The notes below the pieces were generated by a model that was not told where the DNA came from, ran no database searches, and saw only the letters and a program-made list of their open reading frames with translations. Below are positions 53,487-61,608 of a stretch of DNA of 64,000 nucleotides, piece after piece. This DNA is from JAMWDF01 sp964645405 (GTDB taxonomy: Bacteria; Ratteibacteria; UBA8468; B48-G9; DSTR01), in the NCBI GenBank assembly GCA_964645405.1, contig CAZYCA010000028.1, positions 27,667 through 91,666 of the forward strand. The letters run 5' to 3'. The position numbers and the translations under genes are program-made. Positions within the stretch are counted from its first letter, which is position 1; every line of letters begins with the position of its first letter.

Positions 53487-54365
53487 TTAACAAACTTCTT
53501 CTTTTTCGTCAAGGATTTTTTTCTGACTTTTAACAATGAGAAAAACCCTGTAGATTTCTTCTGGAGGCAACTCTTCCGCTCTTGCTGTCGGAGAAAAATT
53601 AGCCTGCTTTAAATACCTCTCCAGAAAATCTCTCTTCACACCAAATAAAGCCTCTATCACCCGGGAAAGCTTTTTCCTCCGGTAACGAAAAATCTGCCCG
53701 ACAAATTCCTGAAACTGTCTTTTCTTGTCTTCTGGAACCAGAGACCCGGGGAAAGGTTCGATTTTCACCACTACAGAATCTACCTGCGGTCTGGGGAAAA
53801 ACACTGACCGGGCAAGACAGTAGCAGATACTTGCTTTCGCCGAGAGAGCCAGAAATACTGAAAGGGGTGCATAATCTTTACTCCCACAACCAGCCACTAA
53901 CCTTTCCCCTACTTCTTTCTGCACAGTGAGAAGACCCAGGGAAATGTAAGAAAGATAATCAAGAAGATAGGAGACAATTTTGTTAGAAAGACAGTATGGG
54001 GTATTGCTGATAAGTTTTACCTTACCAGGAAGGCTTTGCCACCACCCTGGTCCGGTTTTTAAAAAATCCTTTTCCAGAATTATCAGGCGGTCGCAACGTT
54101 CAAACCTTTCCCGAAGAATACGGCAAAAACTGGCATCTATTTCAAAGGCATAGACCCGGGCAACCTTTTCTACCAGTACTTCTGTCAGACACCCCAGTCC
54201 GGAACCAACTTCCACTACAACATCGTCCCTGTGTAAGTCAGCGAAAGAAAGAATCTTGTCCCGGCTATGCCGGTCAATCATCATGTTTTGACCTCTCCCC
54301 TTTCTCAGGATAATTCCTTCTCGCTCTAACAGTTCTTTCACGCGTGTGGGTGTGAGAAAATCCAT
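53487..54365 (-). CDS. rsmA: 16S rRNA (adenine-N6)-dimethyltransferase
   Basis: RsmA (KsgA) dimethylates two adjacent adenines near the 3' end of 16S rRNA. The protein has the SAM motif VVVEVGSGLGCLTEVLVEK, FEIDASFCRILRERF and the methylase motif ISNTPYCLSNKIVSYLL. Family members typically have N-(L/I)-P-Y here; this one has NTPY. FFPRPQVDSVVVKIEPF and the C-terminal domain complete it. The frame opens 32 residues upstream to a GTG at 54461; I chose the ATG at 54365, giving 292 residues, closer to family length. The tail is Lys-rich. Confidence 0.92.
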   Translation of the reverse strand: MDFLTPTRVKELLEREGIILRKGRGQNMMIDRHSRDKILSFADLHRDDVVVEVGSGLGCLTEVLVEKVARVYAFEIDASFCRILRERFERCDRLIILEKDFLKTGPGWWQSLPGKVKLISNTPYCLSNKIVSYLLDYLSYISLGLLTVQKEVGERLVAGCGSKDYAPLSVFLALSAKASICYCLARSVFFPRPQVDSVVVKIEPFPGSLVPEDKKRQFQEFVGQIFRYRRKKLSRVIEALFGVKRDFLERYLKQANFSPTARAEELPPEEIYRVFLIVKSQKKILDEKEEVC

Positions 54366-54474
54366 GTCTGAATCCGGTATGTGCCACTTCCTTCTTCCTG
54401 ATGCCAGCTTGACATGACCGTCTGGTATACAGGTGAAAGGTGCAGGCTTCTTCTCAGGCACGCAGGGAAAAGAT

Positions 54475-55290
54475 TTATTTTTCCGCCACCAGCATCCTCA
54501 CAGGAATCTGTTTCTGTAACTCTTCTAACAACCGGAAGAGTGCCTGGTTATATTTTTGCTGGTAAAGTTGCTCCCGGGCTTTTTCTAATGTCTGCTGAGA
54601 AACTTCCTGTGTTTTCACCTCCGTAACCAGAAAAACATGCCATTTTTCTATTACCAGAACCGGGGCTGTCAGCTGGCCTGTCTTTACCTGACTGACTGCC
54701 TCCCGGACAGATGGTTTCATCTCTGACCTGGTTATCCAGCCAATATCTTCCAGTTCTTTTTCCTTTTCCGGTACCCAGCTGGTGTAATACTGCTGCGCCT
54801 GTTCCCGGGAAGGAAAGTCTTTCCCTTTAAGATGAAACAGACAGTCTGGCTGTGGACGTGAAGACATCTGCAATAATTCCGTTGTTGTAATCTTAATGTT
54901 TCTGATGACTTTCTGAAACAGAAGACTTTTTATTTTCAAATTTTGTTCCAGGCGCTGTAAGAAACCTTCATAGGAAAGATTTTCCTCTTGCAGTCTTTTT
55001 CTCAAATTTTCTTCCCCTCCTATCCTTTCTCTCACCGCTGCTACCTCTTTCATTAACTCTTCTCTGGAAATCTTTATGTTTTCCTTTTCTGCTTCTACCA
55101 GCAAAAGCCTCTGCGTGATGGTCTGACTCAAAGCTGTAGAAAAATCAAGGTTTTCTTCCTTCATCAGACGGTGCACTTCACTTTCCAGGACAACCTTGCG
55201 GCCCACAAAAGCTATTACCCTATCGTCAGAGTAAACAGAATCCTTCATTGCCAAAAGCACTAACAAGAAAAAAAGATAGCTTTTTTTCAC
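54475..55290 (-). CDS. SurA/parvulin-type periplasmic chaperone-like protein
   Basis: This 271-residue protein begins with a signal peptide (SYLFFLLVLLAMKDSVYS), then a SurA-type N-terminal segment: RVIAFVGRKVVLESEVHRLM, followed by long charged helices. A weak rotamase domain follows, with IGWITRSEMKPSVREAVSQV and GQLTAPVLVIEKWHVFLV; the usual catalytic residues are not all evident, so it may be a chaperone without isomerase activity. Its ATG overlaps the end of the upstream parvulin gene (ATGA). It probably helps outer-membrane or secreted proteins fold. Confidence 0.8.
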   Translation of the reverse strand: MKKSYLFFLLVLLAMKDSVYSDDRVIAFVGRKVVLESEVHRLMKEENLDFSTALSQTITQRLLLVEAEKENIKISREELMKEVAAVRERIGGEENLRKRLQEENLSYEGFLQRLEQNLKIKSLLFQKVIRNIKITTTELLQMSSRPQPDCLFHLKGKDFPSREQAQQYYTSWVPEKEKELEDIGWITRSEMKPSVREAVSQVKTGQLTAPVLVIEKWHVFLVTEVKTQEVSQQTLEKAREQLYQQKYNQALFRLLEELQKQIPVRMLVAEK

Positions 55291-56213
55291 TGCAGTCTCT
55301 CCTTTAGTTGCTCCATTTTCTCCTCAAAAATTTTTACCGCACATCTATCCCGCAGCTGCCTCAGATACTTTTCAATGGCTTCTCTCTTTTGCTGGGCAAT
55401 AAACATGTTGCGCAGATAAGGTCTGGCTTCCTCAAAGGTCTGAAAACGTTCTGGTTCATGGGCTTTCAGTTTAATAATGTGATAACCGACACTGGTCTTT
55501 ATCACCCTTCCCAGAATCTGCCCCGGTTTCATCTGGCTCACCACCTCCTGAAGAACCGGGTCCAGTTTTTCCCTTGGAATCCAGCCCAAATCTCCTCCTC
55601 TCTCCCGGCTGGAGCTGATAGAATCTCTGCGGGCAACTGCCTCAAAGTCTTCACCCAGGATAAGGCGGTTGAGAATATTCTCTGCATCCTCCTGGGTAGC
55701 CACCACTATTTCCTGAAGCCGATATTTTTCCGGAAGCAAAAAATCACCCAGGTGTGTCTGGTAGTAAGAACGTAGCTGCTCCTCCGGGACCGGCACTCTG
55801 GAAACAATCTCCTGTTCCACAAATTCTTTCACCAGAAGGTCCTGGTAGTACTGCCGGACTAAAGGAGCAAGTTTCTTCTGGTACCTTCTTCTTCTCTTCC
55901 AGGCCTGCTGGAGAAGTAAATCCTGATTTATCTGGTCCTCCACTATGAGACGAACATCGTCCTGGAGATACTCCTGGTAAACTTCCGGCGCTTTTTTTAC
56001 CCTTTTGACCACCTCTTCCACAGTGAGGATGCGGCCGTTTACTAAAGCCAGCGCGTTTTTCTTTATCATCCAGATATTTCCTGCCTTCCACGCCGCAAGA
56101 ACCAGTACCAGCACACCTGCGACTTGCCCGACTAAAATTTTTTCCCTTCCGGGAAAACGACGGGAGATCTGTTCCTTCATTTTTTTCCAGGGAAAGAAAT
56201 TAAGAATTTTCAA
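55287..56213 (-). CDS. Membrane-anchored peptidyl-prolyl isomerase (parvulin/PpiC type)
   Basis: The 308-residue protein has a short cytoplasmic basic N-terminus, one membrane anchor (GQVAGVLVLVLAAWKAGNIW) and a periplasmic SurA/PrsA-like part. The PpiC domain (about 175-265) shows YRLQEIVVATQEDAENILNR, RDSISSSRERGGDLGWIPRE and SVGYHIIKLKAHEPE. It should isomerise prolyl bonds in exported proteins. It sits directly after the GspK-like gene and before a second SurA-like gene, tying it to assembly of the secretion apparatus or its cargo. Confidence 0.88.
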   Translation of the reverse strand: MKILNFFPWKKMKEQISRRFPGREKILVGQVAGVLVLVLAAWKAGNIWMIKKNALALVNGRILTVEEVVKRVKKAPEVYQEYLQDDVRLIVEDQINQDLLLQQAWKRRRRYQKKLAPLVRQYYQDLLVKEFVEQEIVSRVPVPEEQLRSYYQTHLGDFLLPEKYRLQEIVVATQEDAENILNRLILGEDFEAVARRDSISSSRERGGDLGWIPREKLDPVLQEVVSQMKPGQILGRVIKTSVGYHIIKLKAHEPERFQTFEEARPYLRNMFIAQQKREAIEKYLRQLRDRCAVKIFEEKMEQLKERLQ

Positions 56214-56225
56214 AAGATACCCCGC

Positions 56226-58520
56226 TTAAAGTTGCTTCCGGAAAAGAATTTTTTGTCTCCTCCGGTCATAAACAACTCTGATTTTCTTTTCTGCTAAAAC
56301 TTCCTTTTCTTCTATTTTACCATTGTTGTTGGTATCTGACACTTTCTGACCTGTGACGGTGAGGGAAAAAATGTTGCTGCGTACAGTGACTAACCCGATT
56401 ACCCGGGAGAAAATCAACTCTTTTTCCTGTTCTTCATCTATGTATCCATTTCCATTGTTGTCCAGTAAATCAAAGCCAAAACCTGTAATCTCTTTGTTCA
56501 GTTCTCCTTCCGGGGAACAATCGCTTCCGTAAACTCCCAGAATTTCAGAGATATCCCGGAAAGGTCGTGCCTTCAGCAAACAGCAGGCAAGTTTTTCCGA
56601 AAAAAGCGGCAGACACAGCAGGACTGTCTCACTGGCAGTATTGATGTTAAGCCGTCCCGGAGTGGGTATCTCAGGCTTTCTTACCACTGTAATTTCGTCA
56701 AGGATTTTTCTGTCTTCCCCTGTTTTCCAGAAATCAAGCGTGCGCCATTGCTGGTTGCGGTGGATAAAGGAAATCTCGCCTGTGGTAGCAAATGGTTTGT
56801 TCTTGATAAAAAAGGATGAACCCCATAGCTGTAACCATCCCATTTTACCGAATTCACCTCCTACCCAGGGCTGGAAGGCTAAATTCTGTTCGCCTGGACT
56901 GCTCACCAGAGGAAACCAGGCCTTCATCCTGGGGTCATTCTTTTGTGCTGTGGTAAAGGGTGTATCCAGACCATAACAGGCTTCCTCTATCAGATGGCCA
57001 TCACTGTCATAAAGCCGCAAGATACCATCAAGATTAAGTTTTTTCAGGAAAGGTAAACTTCTGAGAACACGGGAAACAGTATCTGAACCAACCGGACTCA
57101 TTAAAAGGATGGCTTCATACTGCTGGCAGTTATCCGGGTCTCTGATGGGCAGAACAAGCAGAATAGGGGTCCCGCTTGCTGGAACAACCAGCGCCAGTTT
57201 AACCAGGTCCCCAATAGTGTAATAGGAATGAGCCTTGATGGTTGTCCCGGAAGGGATGACAACAGCCGTGGGGTTGAGGGATTCCAGAATATTTTTTAGT
57301 CTTCCGGCATCAACTTCTGTTTCTCCTCTGGTTATGTCTTCATAGATGGAACTTGATTCTTTCAGAAGAATATCCAGTATCTGGGTAGGTATGGTAAGAA
57401 GACCTGTAATCTTCCATCCGCCAATATCCAGGTCAGAAGAATAGGGATTGAAAAGTTCTATAAACTGACCGGCTTTCTCCGTTATCAGTAACCCGACAGG
57501 GACTTCCTTAATTTCAAAAGGTACTATGGCTTCCACTTCGTTGAACGCAGCCACCTTCTCCTGGCCTATGACTTTGTGCTTGTCTACCTCCACAACAGTA
57601 GGGATACTGTCTTCATCCCGGAAGTCTACACAGTTTGCTGCCAGTGCAGCAGCATGAAGTTTTTCGTACCCCAGGCTCTGAAAGAGATGAAAAAAATCTT
57701 CCCAGGAAGCCTGGTTAATATTGAGTCTTTTCACCTTTTTCCGGTTTTCATTGAAATCTATAGAGTAGCAGGTTATCCAGGGCCGGACTTTGCTGAACTT
57801 CCCCTCTCCGCATCCCGGTACCAGTTTTAAATCTTCAGGAATAATGTAAGGTCTGTCTCCACCCCTGGGCCGCCTGAGAGAAAATTCATCCGGTTCATCA
57901 ATACCTTCCCCTTCTTCATCCACCAGCCCATCTCCATCGTTATCAATACCATCACTGGAAACAAGAATGTTATCCCGGTCATCATCAATCTCTGGCTTTC
58001 CTGGTTTACCATCAGGACCATAACGAAAACTGATAATCTGGCACGCCAGAGATTTACCGAAGATATGAGGTAAGAGAGAAATTTCCGCTACAGAGTGTCC
58101 CTCATTGAAACTGCCTGTAAGATTTCCGACAGCGTTTAAATCAATTTTGCTGTTTTCATCCTCAACTAAAACAGCATAACGGCCAAGTATCCTGCCATGT
58201 CTGTCCTGAACCAAAAACCAGCGGCTGTCAGGTATTCCGTCTTCATCATTATCCACCTGGTCCCCGGAAAAAACCGTCCTCCAGTTATCCAGGTAACTGT
58301 CAAATTCCTGGTTATCATGGTCCAGCTCCCAGATAGCCTGCTCCAGACCAGCCTTAGCCATGTTTAAAGCTTCCTTACCAGCCATCACTTTAAAGAAGGT
58401 TCTTTCCCCCAGCTTGAAAATGAGAAGAAGACTGAGAACAAAAACAAAAAGAATCATCAGCACAGAGAGGGTAAAAAGTAATATTCCTCCCTGGCAGAAG
58501 GTTTTTCCTCTTTGTGCCAT
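56226..58520 (-). CDS. gspK: GspK-like minor pseudopilin with Asp-rich calcium-type loops and lamin-tail-like insert
   Basis: This 764-residue protein starts with GspK-like prepilin helix GG|ILLFTLSVLMILFVFVLSL, lacking Glu at +5 as in GspK. AKAGLEQAIWELDHDNQEF follows. The body has helix-hairpin-helix-like stretches LNINQASWEDFFHLF and LNINTASETVLLCLPLFSEK, usual in GspK. Unusual are Asp-rich segments: DNDEDGIPDSRW, SDGIDNDGDGLVDEEGEG, DNNGNGYIDEEQE and TNNNGKIEEKE, which look like calcium-binding turns. A segment ITEKAGQFIELFNPYSSDL with DIGGWKI resembles a lamin tail domain. Family GspK is about 300-350 residues, so this is more than twice as long. Confidence 0.78.
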   Translation of the reverse strand: MAQRGKTFCQGGILLFTLSVLMILFVFVLSLLLIFKLGERTFFKVMAGKEALNMAKAGLEQAIWELDHDNQEFDSYLDNWRTVFSGDQVDNDEDGIPDSRWFLVQDRHGRILGRYAVLVEDENSKIDLNAVGNLTGSFNEGHSVAEISLLPHIFGKSLACQIISFRYGPDGKPGKPEIDDDRDNILVSSDGIDNDGDGLVDEEGEGIDEPDEFSLRRPRGGDRPYIIPEDLKLVPGCGEGKFSKVRPWITCYSIDFNENRKKVKRLNINQASWEDFFHLFQSLGYEKLHAAALAANCVDFRDEDSIPTVVEVDKHKVIGQEKVAAFNEVEAIVPFEIKEVPVGLLITEKAGQFIELFNPYSSDLDIGGWKITGLLTIPTQILDILLKESSSIYEDITRGETEVDAGRLKNILESLNPTAVVIPSGTTIKAHSYYTIGDLVKLALVVPASGTPILLVLPIRDPDNCQQYEAILLMSPVGSDTVSRVLRSLPFLKKLNLDGILRLYDSDGHLIEEACYGLDTPFTTAQKNDPRMKAWFPLVSSPGEQNLAFQPWVGGEFGKMGWLQLWGSSFFIKNKPFATTGEISFIHRNQQWRTLDFWKTGEDRKILDEITVVRKPEIPTPGRLNINTASETVLLCLPLFSEKLACCLLKARPFRDISEILGVYGSDCSPEGELNKEITGFGFDLLDNNGNGYIDEEQEKELIFSRVIGLVTVRSNIFSLTVTGQKVSDTNNNGKIEEKEVLAEKKIRVVYDRRRQKILFRKQL

Positions 58521-58553
58521 TCTTACTCCTTCTCAGCCTGAAAAACCCTTTTC

Positions 58554-59182
58554 TCAGGTGATAGATTTTTCTTCTGTCTCCACTGCTGGCGAAAGTTTAA
58601 TGACCCTGGTGAATTCCTGGAGAATTCTTTTACCTTCTACAGGAAAAGCACTCTCTACCTGAAGGGTTACCTTTACTTCTACCGGCAACTGTCTGTCTTT
58701 CCCCTGCCTTCTGGTATCCCAGCTGCTTTGCCAGTTCTGACCATCAAAATAAGTAAAGGTGAAGCCTGTAACATTTCTGCCCAGGGGCTGGGCACCAGGA
58801 AATCCTTCCGGTAAGACAAAATCTGGATTTTCTCTGTCCACCCGCATGACCTGAACTTTCACTACGTCCCGGTCCAGGTAGATACCAAATTTAGCCAGGT
58901 CTGAACCCTCTCCAGGAGAATACGGAGCAATAAATTTTACCTGGTGAGATTCTCCGATAAAGTGCATCTGTAAACCGCCTGGTAAATCGTTAATCATCGC
59001 CTGGGAAAGGTATTTTTCTATATAGTCCAGAATTTCTGTTGCCTCTGCCTGGACTTCTTTCCTCGCCATCCTGACCCTGGTGTCAACAATGGTCTTGCGG
59101 AAAACCATTAAAGCAGCACTCATCACAACAAGGGAAAGAACTAAAGCCACCACCACCTCCAGCAAGGTTAAACCCCTTTCAT
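58554..59182 (-). CDS. gspJ: GspJ-like pseudopilin, with an apparent frameshift at its start
   Basis: The downstream frame encodes a GspJ-like protein: LTLLEVVVALVLSLVVMSAAL after the expected cleavage site, then AEATEILDYIEKYLSQAMI. No good start exists in that frame near the leader (the open frame begins at a TTG inside the hydrophobic helix). Just upstream, the ATG at 59182 overlaps the previous stop (ATGA) and would read M-K-R-G-L-T-L-L-E if one base were added in the run AAAGGGG (59173-59179). A single-base loss in the assembly or cell is therefore likely; a full protein would have about 209 residues. Confidence 0.72.
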
Positions 59183-59556
59183 CTCCTTCTGAAAGTGTAG
59201 TAAAAACTTTTCTTTTCAGTTTTGCCTCCAGTTAACCAGGAGATTTCCAGTTCCACCTGGTAAAGCCCCTCTTTTATTTCCTGAAACCACACCCGGTAGA
59301 AATAATCCGGGTGTAAAGAATCACGGCCTTCCAGATAATCAGGTACCGGCGGGCCCGGACGGGAACCAAATTTTTCTTCTATCTCCTTAAAAAGTCTATC
59401 CGCTATTTGACTGCAGGCACTGTAAATGTTGCTGCGCCGGGAAAGGGTATTCAGAACAGGAAGAATACGAAATAAAGTGGCTATACCGGTCGCCAGCAGA
59501 CACAGCGCTACCAGTACCGCAATTAAACTTACACCTTTTTTTACTGTACCAAACAT
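59179..59556 (-). CDS. gspI: GspI-like pseudopilin
   Basis: This 125-residue protein has a short basic leader TVKKG|VSLIAVLVALCLLATGI with the usual hydrophobic helix. Unlike typical GspI it has Ala, not Glu, at the +5 position after the cleavage site. The body is short with YFYRVWFQEIKEGLYQVELE and aromatic C-terminal strands, as in GspI/PulI. It overlaps GspH by 16 bases and GspJ by 4. It likely forms the pseudopilus tip with GspJ and GspK. Confidence 0.72.
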   Translation of the reverse strand: MFGTVKKGVSLIAVLVALCLLATGIATLFRILPVLNTLSRRSNIYSACSQIADRLFKEIEEKFGSRPGPPVPDYLEGRDSLHPDYFYRVWFQEIKEGLYQVELEISWLTGGKTEKKSFYYTFRRR

Positions 59557-59990
59557 TTACCTGTAAGGTTGTAAAGAATAAGACGTTTTTTCACACCAGA
59601 CTTTTCATGGGCTACGACCAGATGGCCGGCCTGTTGAGAAGTTCCGTCTGTAAGAAAGACTACCGGGTCAAAACCCTTTGTTTTCTCCACGACAATGATG
59701 TGTTCTGGCAACCGATAGAGTTTATCAACCAGCTCCTTACCTTCGCGATAGACAGCAAAAGAAGATTCCCCGAAGACCACCTGGAAATTTTTTCTTTCGT
59801 GGAGTGCACTGGCTCTGGCCATTTCTAAAACTGCCAGGATTTCTTTCACTCCTGATTCCAGAGCAAACTTTTGCTGGGACTTATGGAAAACAGTCAGGGT
59901 TGGTACAAGCAACAGGGAAAAAATAAAAAGCACTACCATAACTTCCAGGATTGTTATTCCTTTTCCCGCTTTTCTCTTCAGCTGCCGCAT
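59541..59990 (-). CDS. gspH: GspH-like pseudopilin
   Basis: This 149-residue protein has the leader KRKAGKG|ITILEVMVVLFIFSLLLV, with Gly at -1 and Glu at +5. It is followed by FALESGVKEILAVLEMARASA, the pattern seen in GspH/FimT minor pseudopilins, then a beta-rich globular part (VVFLTDGTSQQAG). It is 15 bases downstream of the GspG-like gene in the same operon. Confidence 0.78.
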   Translation of the reverse strand: MRQLKRKAGKGITILEVMVVLFIFSLLLVPTLTVFHKSQQKFALESGVKEILAVLEMARASALHERKNFQVVFGESSFAVYREGKELVDKLYRLPEHIIVVEKTKGFDPVVFLTDGTSQQAGHLVVAHEKSGVKKRLILYNLTGKCLVQ

Positions 59991-60005
59991 CTTTATGCCT
60001 GCAGA

Positions 60006-60464
60006 TTACCAGTTACCAATATCATCACTGGTTTCAAATTTCTTATCAGGGCCAGCGGAAAGAAGCAGAAACGGAACTTCTGGCTGTTCTGTCTGGGGAT
60101 ATCTGTATCTCAGTGCAGTTTTCCAGCTGTCCACAATATTACCGGACTCATCAAGGTCTTCCTTCTTGATTCTCAGATATGGTCCTTTCCATTGCTGGTT
60201 TTCTACCGGACCCTGAAGGAGTTCTAACAGAATACGATTCCCTTTCTCCTGCCAGTGAGGATAATCACCAAAATCACTTTCATACAGAGACAGTGCTGCC
60301 TCCAGAGAAGCAATCAGGGCTTTGGTTTTAACAACCACAGCCTTCATCCGCGCCCGGTGAATAACAGGAAGGAGTATAGCCGCCAGCAGCAGCATGATGG
60401 CTATCACCACAAGAATTTCTACCAGGGTCAGACCTTTTTCTTTACCTTCTCTTTTTCCTTTCAA
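60006..60464 (-). CDS. gspG: GspG-like major pseudopilin
   Basis: GspG polymerises into the type II secretion pseudopilus. The leader KREGKEKG|LTLVEILVVIAIMLLLAA has Gly at -1 and Glu at +5. The globular part has GSP-G features: AALSLYESDFGDYPHWQE, GPVENQQWKGPYLRI and DSWKTALRYRYPQ, ending LLSAGPDKKFETSDDIGNW, the typical GspG C-terminus with its calcium site. The start is a TTG at 60464 behind GGAGGAG, giving 152 residues. It heads the operon of pseudopilins; ATPase, secretin and inner-membrane genes are not in this window. Confidence 0.88.
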   Translation of the reverse strand: MKGKREGKEKGLTLVEILVVIAIMLLLAAILLPVIHRARMKAVVVKTKALIASLEAALSLYESDFGDYPHWQEKGNRILLELLQGPVENQQWKGPYLRIKKEDLDESGNIVDSWKTALRYRYPQTEQPEVPFLLLSAGPDKKFETSDDIGNW

Positions 60465-60504
60465 ATCTCCTCCGGGAAAAATTTTTTGCTTGCCTCTATT
60501 ATGT

Positions 60505-60510
60505 TATAAT
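60505..60510 (+). promoter_or_regulatory. -10 element for the DUF167/ECF sigma operon
   Basis: A perfect TATAAT with the -35 position occupied by TTTTTT at 60482-60487 (17-base spacing). The predicted start falls at about 60517, the first base of the ATG, suggesting a leaderless transcript. Confidence 0.5.
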
Positions 60511-60516
60511 GATGCC

Positions 60517-60732
60517 ATGAAACTTAGTGTCACTGTCAAACCTTTTTCCCGTCAGGCAAAGGTATTGCAGAAGGATAAGGAGTTGATTGTCTACGTTGAT
60601 GCTGCTCCCGTTGAAGGTAAAGCCAATCGCAGACTCATAGAACTTTGTGCCGGGCATTTTGGCGTTCCTAAAAGTCGCATCCGTCTGCTATCCGGTGGTT
60701 CAGGTCGCCGCAAGATTCTGGAAATTATTTGA
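60517..60732 (+). CDS. DUF167 (YggU) family small protein
   Basis: This 71-residue protein matches the DUF167/UPF0235 family: LSVTVKPFSRQAKVLQ, VDAAPVEGKANRRLIELCAG and FGVPKSRIRLLSGGSGRRK. The ATG at 60517 is chosen because the homology begins there; the longer frame upstream is non-coding over the GspG start region. A perfect TATAAT lies 7 bases upstream. The function of the family is unknown. It is followed by the ECF sigma gene. Confidence 0.88.
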   Translation: MKLSVTVKPFSRQAKVLQKDKELIVYVDAAPVEGKANRRLIELCAGHFGVPKSRIRLLSGGSGRRKILEII

Positions 60733-60739
60733 AACTGCC

Positions 60740-61321
60740 ATGTCTCTCACAGAAACAGAACTCGTACAGCGTGCCAAGAATGGTGACAATAAAGCCTTTG
60801 AACAATTGATGCTGAGAAACCAGGGCAAGATTTATAACCTTGGTCTAAAACTCCTGCGTAACCGGGAAGATGCTGCTGATTTACTCCAGGAGACATTTAT
60901 CAAAGCCTATCAAAACCTGAATGATTTTGAAGGGAAATCTGCCTTTTCCACCTGGCTGTACCGGATTGCCACCAATTTTGCCTTAATGAAGTTGAGACAG
61001 CGCAAGGCCAGGAGTGTCTCCCTGGAAACCATGGAGGAAGAATCCAGGCCCGTTTATAACAGGGAAATACTGGACTGGTCAGATAATCCCCACGCCCATC
61101 TGAAAAACCAGGAATTGAAGATGCTTCTGGAGTCAGCCATCACTTCTTTACCAGCAAAGTACAAGACAGTTTTTATTCTACATGATATTGAAGGTTTCCC
61201 TGTTGCCAAGGTAAGTGAGATTCTCTCTCTTTCTATTCCCGCAGTAAAAACCAGGATACACAGGAGCCGCCTGTATCTACGAGAAAAACTTTCCAGGTAC
61301 TTCAAAGAGAAAGGGAACTGA
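60740..61321 (+). CDS. ECF-type RNA polymerase sigma factor
   Basis: This 193-residue protein has sigma region 2 (AKNGDNKAFEQLMLRNQGKI, NREDAADLLQETFIKAYQNL, FSTWLYRIATNFALMKLRQR) and region 4 (LPAKYKTVFILHDIEGFPVA, SLSIPAVKTRIHRSRLYL). The linker length and sequence resemble SigW/SigR-type ECF factors. The ATG at 60740 is used; a longer upstream frame overlaps the DUF167 gene. A zinc-binding anti-sigma factor starts 2 bases after its stop. Confidence 0.93.
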   Translation: MSLTETELVQRAKNGDNKAFEQLMLRNQGKIYNLGLKLLRNREDAADLLQETFIKAYQNLNDFEGKSAFSTWLYRIATNFALMKLRQRKARSVSLETMEEESRPVYNREILDWSDNPHAHLKNQELKMLLESAITSLPAKYKTVFILHDIEGFPVAKVSEILSLSIPAVKTRIHRSRLYLREKLSRYFKEKGN

Positions 61322-61323
61322 TT

Positions 61324-61563
61324 ATGAAGTGCGAAGATTGCCTGCGGTGTCTGTGTGACTATATTGACGAACAGCTGGATGCGCTAACAGAAAGCTGTTT
61401 CCTGCAACATCTGGAAGAATGTCCGACCTGTACTGCGCTGCTTCATACTGTGCAAAAAACAATAATTCTTTCGCGCAGTATCTGGTCGAGAGAAACTCCT
61501 TTACCCCGGAAGGTGATTAGAAAAGCTTATTACCAGTTGCGCATCCATTACCGTCGCCGCTAA
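61324..61563 (+). CDS. Zinc anti-sigma factor (ZAS, zf-HC2 type)
   Basis: This 79-residue protein has the ZAS signature: an N-terminal CEDCLRCLCDYIDEQLDALT and the zinc motif QHLEECPTC (His-x3-Cys-x2-Cys). No transmembrane segment is present, so it is soluble, like RsrA. It should hold the preceding ECF sigma factor inactive until the zinc site is oxidised or otherwise released. It starts 2 bases after the sigma stop, so they are coupled. trxB follows after 45 bases. Confidence 0.88.
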   Translation: MKCEDCLRCLCDYIDEQLDALTESCFLQHLEECPTCTALLHTVQKTIILSRSIWSRETPLPRKVIRKAYYQLRIHYRRR

Positions 61564-61608
61564 GGACTTTAAAATTTTAGCCCTGAGTTCAGCAGACCGG
61601 AAAATCTC

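Noticed and set aside
54366..54461. Extra 32 residues at the N-terminus of RsmA
   Set aside because: They have no family match and no clear ribosome-binding site; the ATG at 54365 gives the normal length, though this is not certain.
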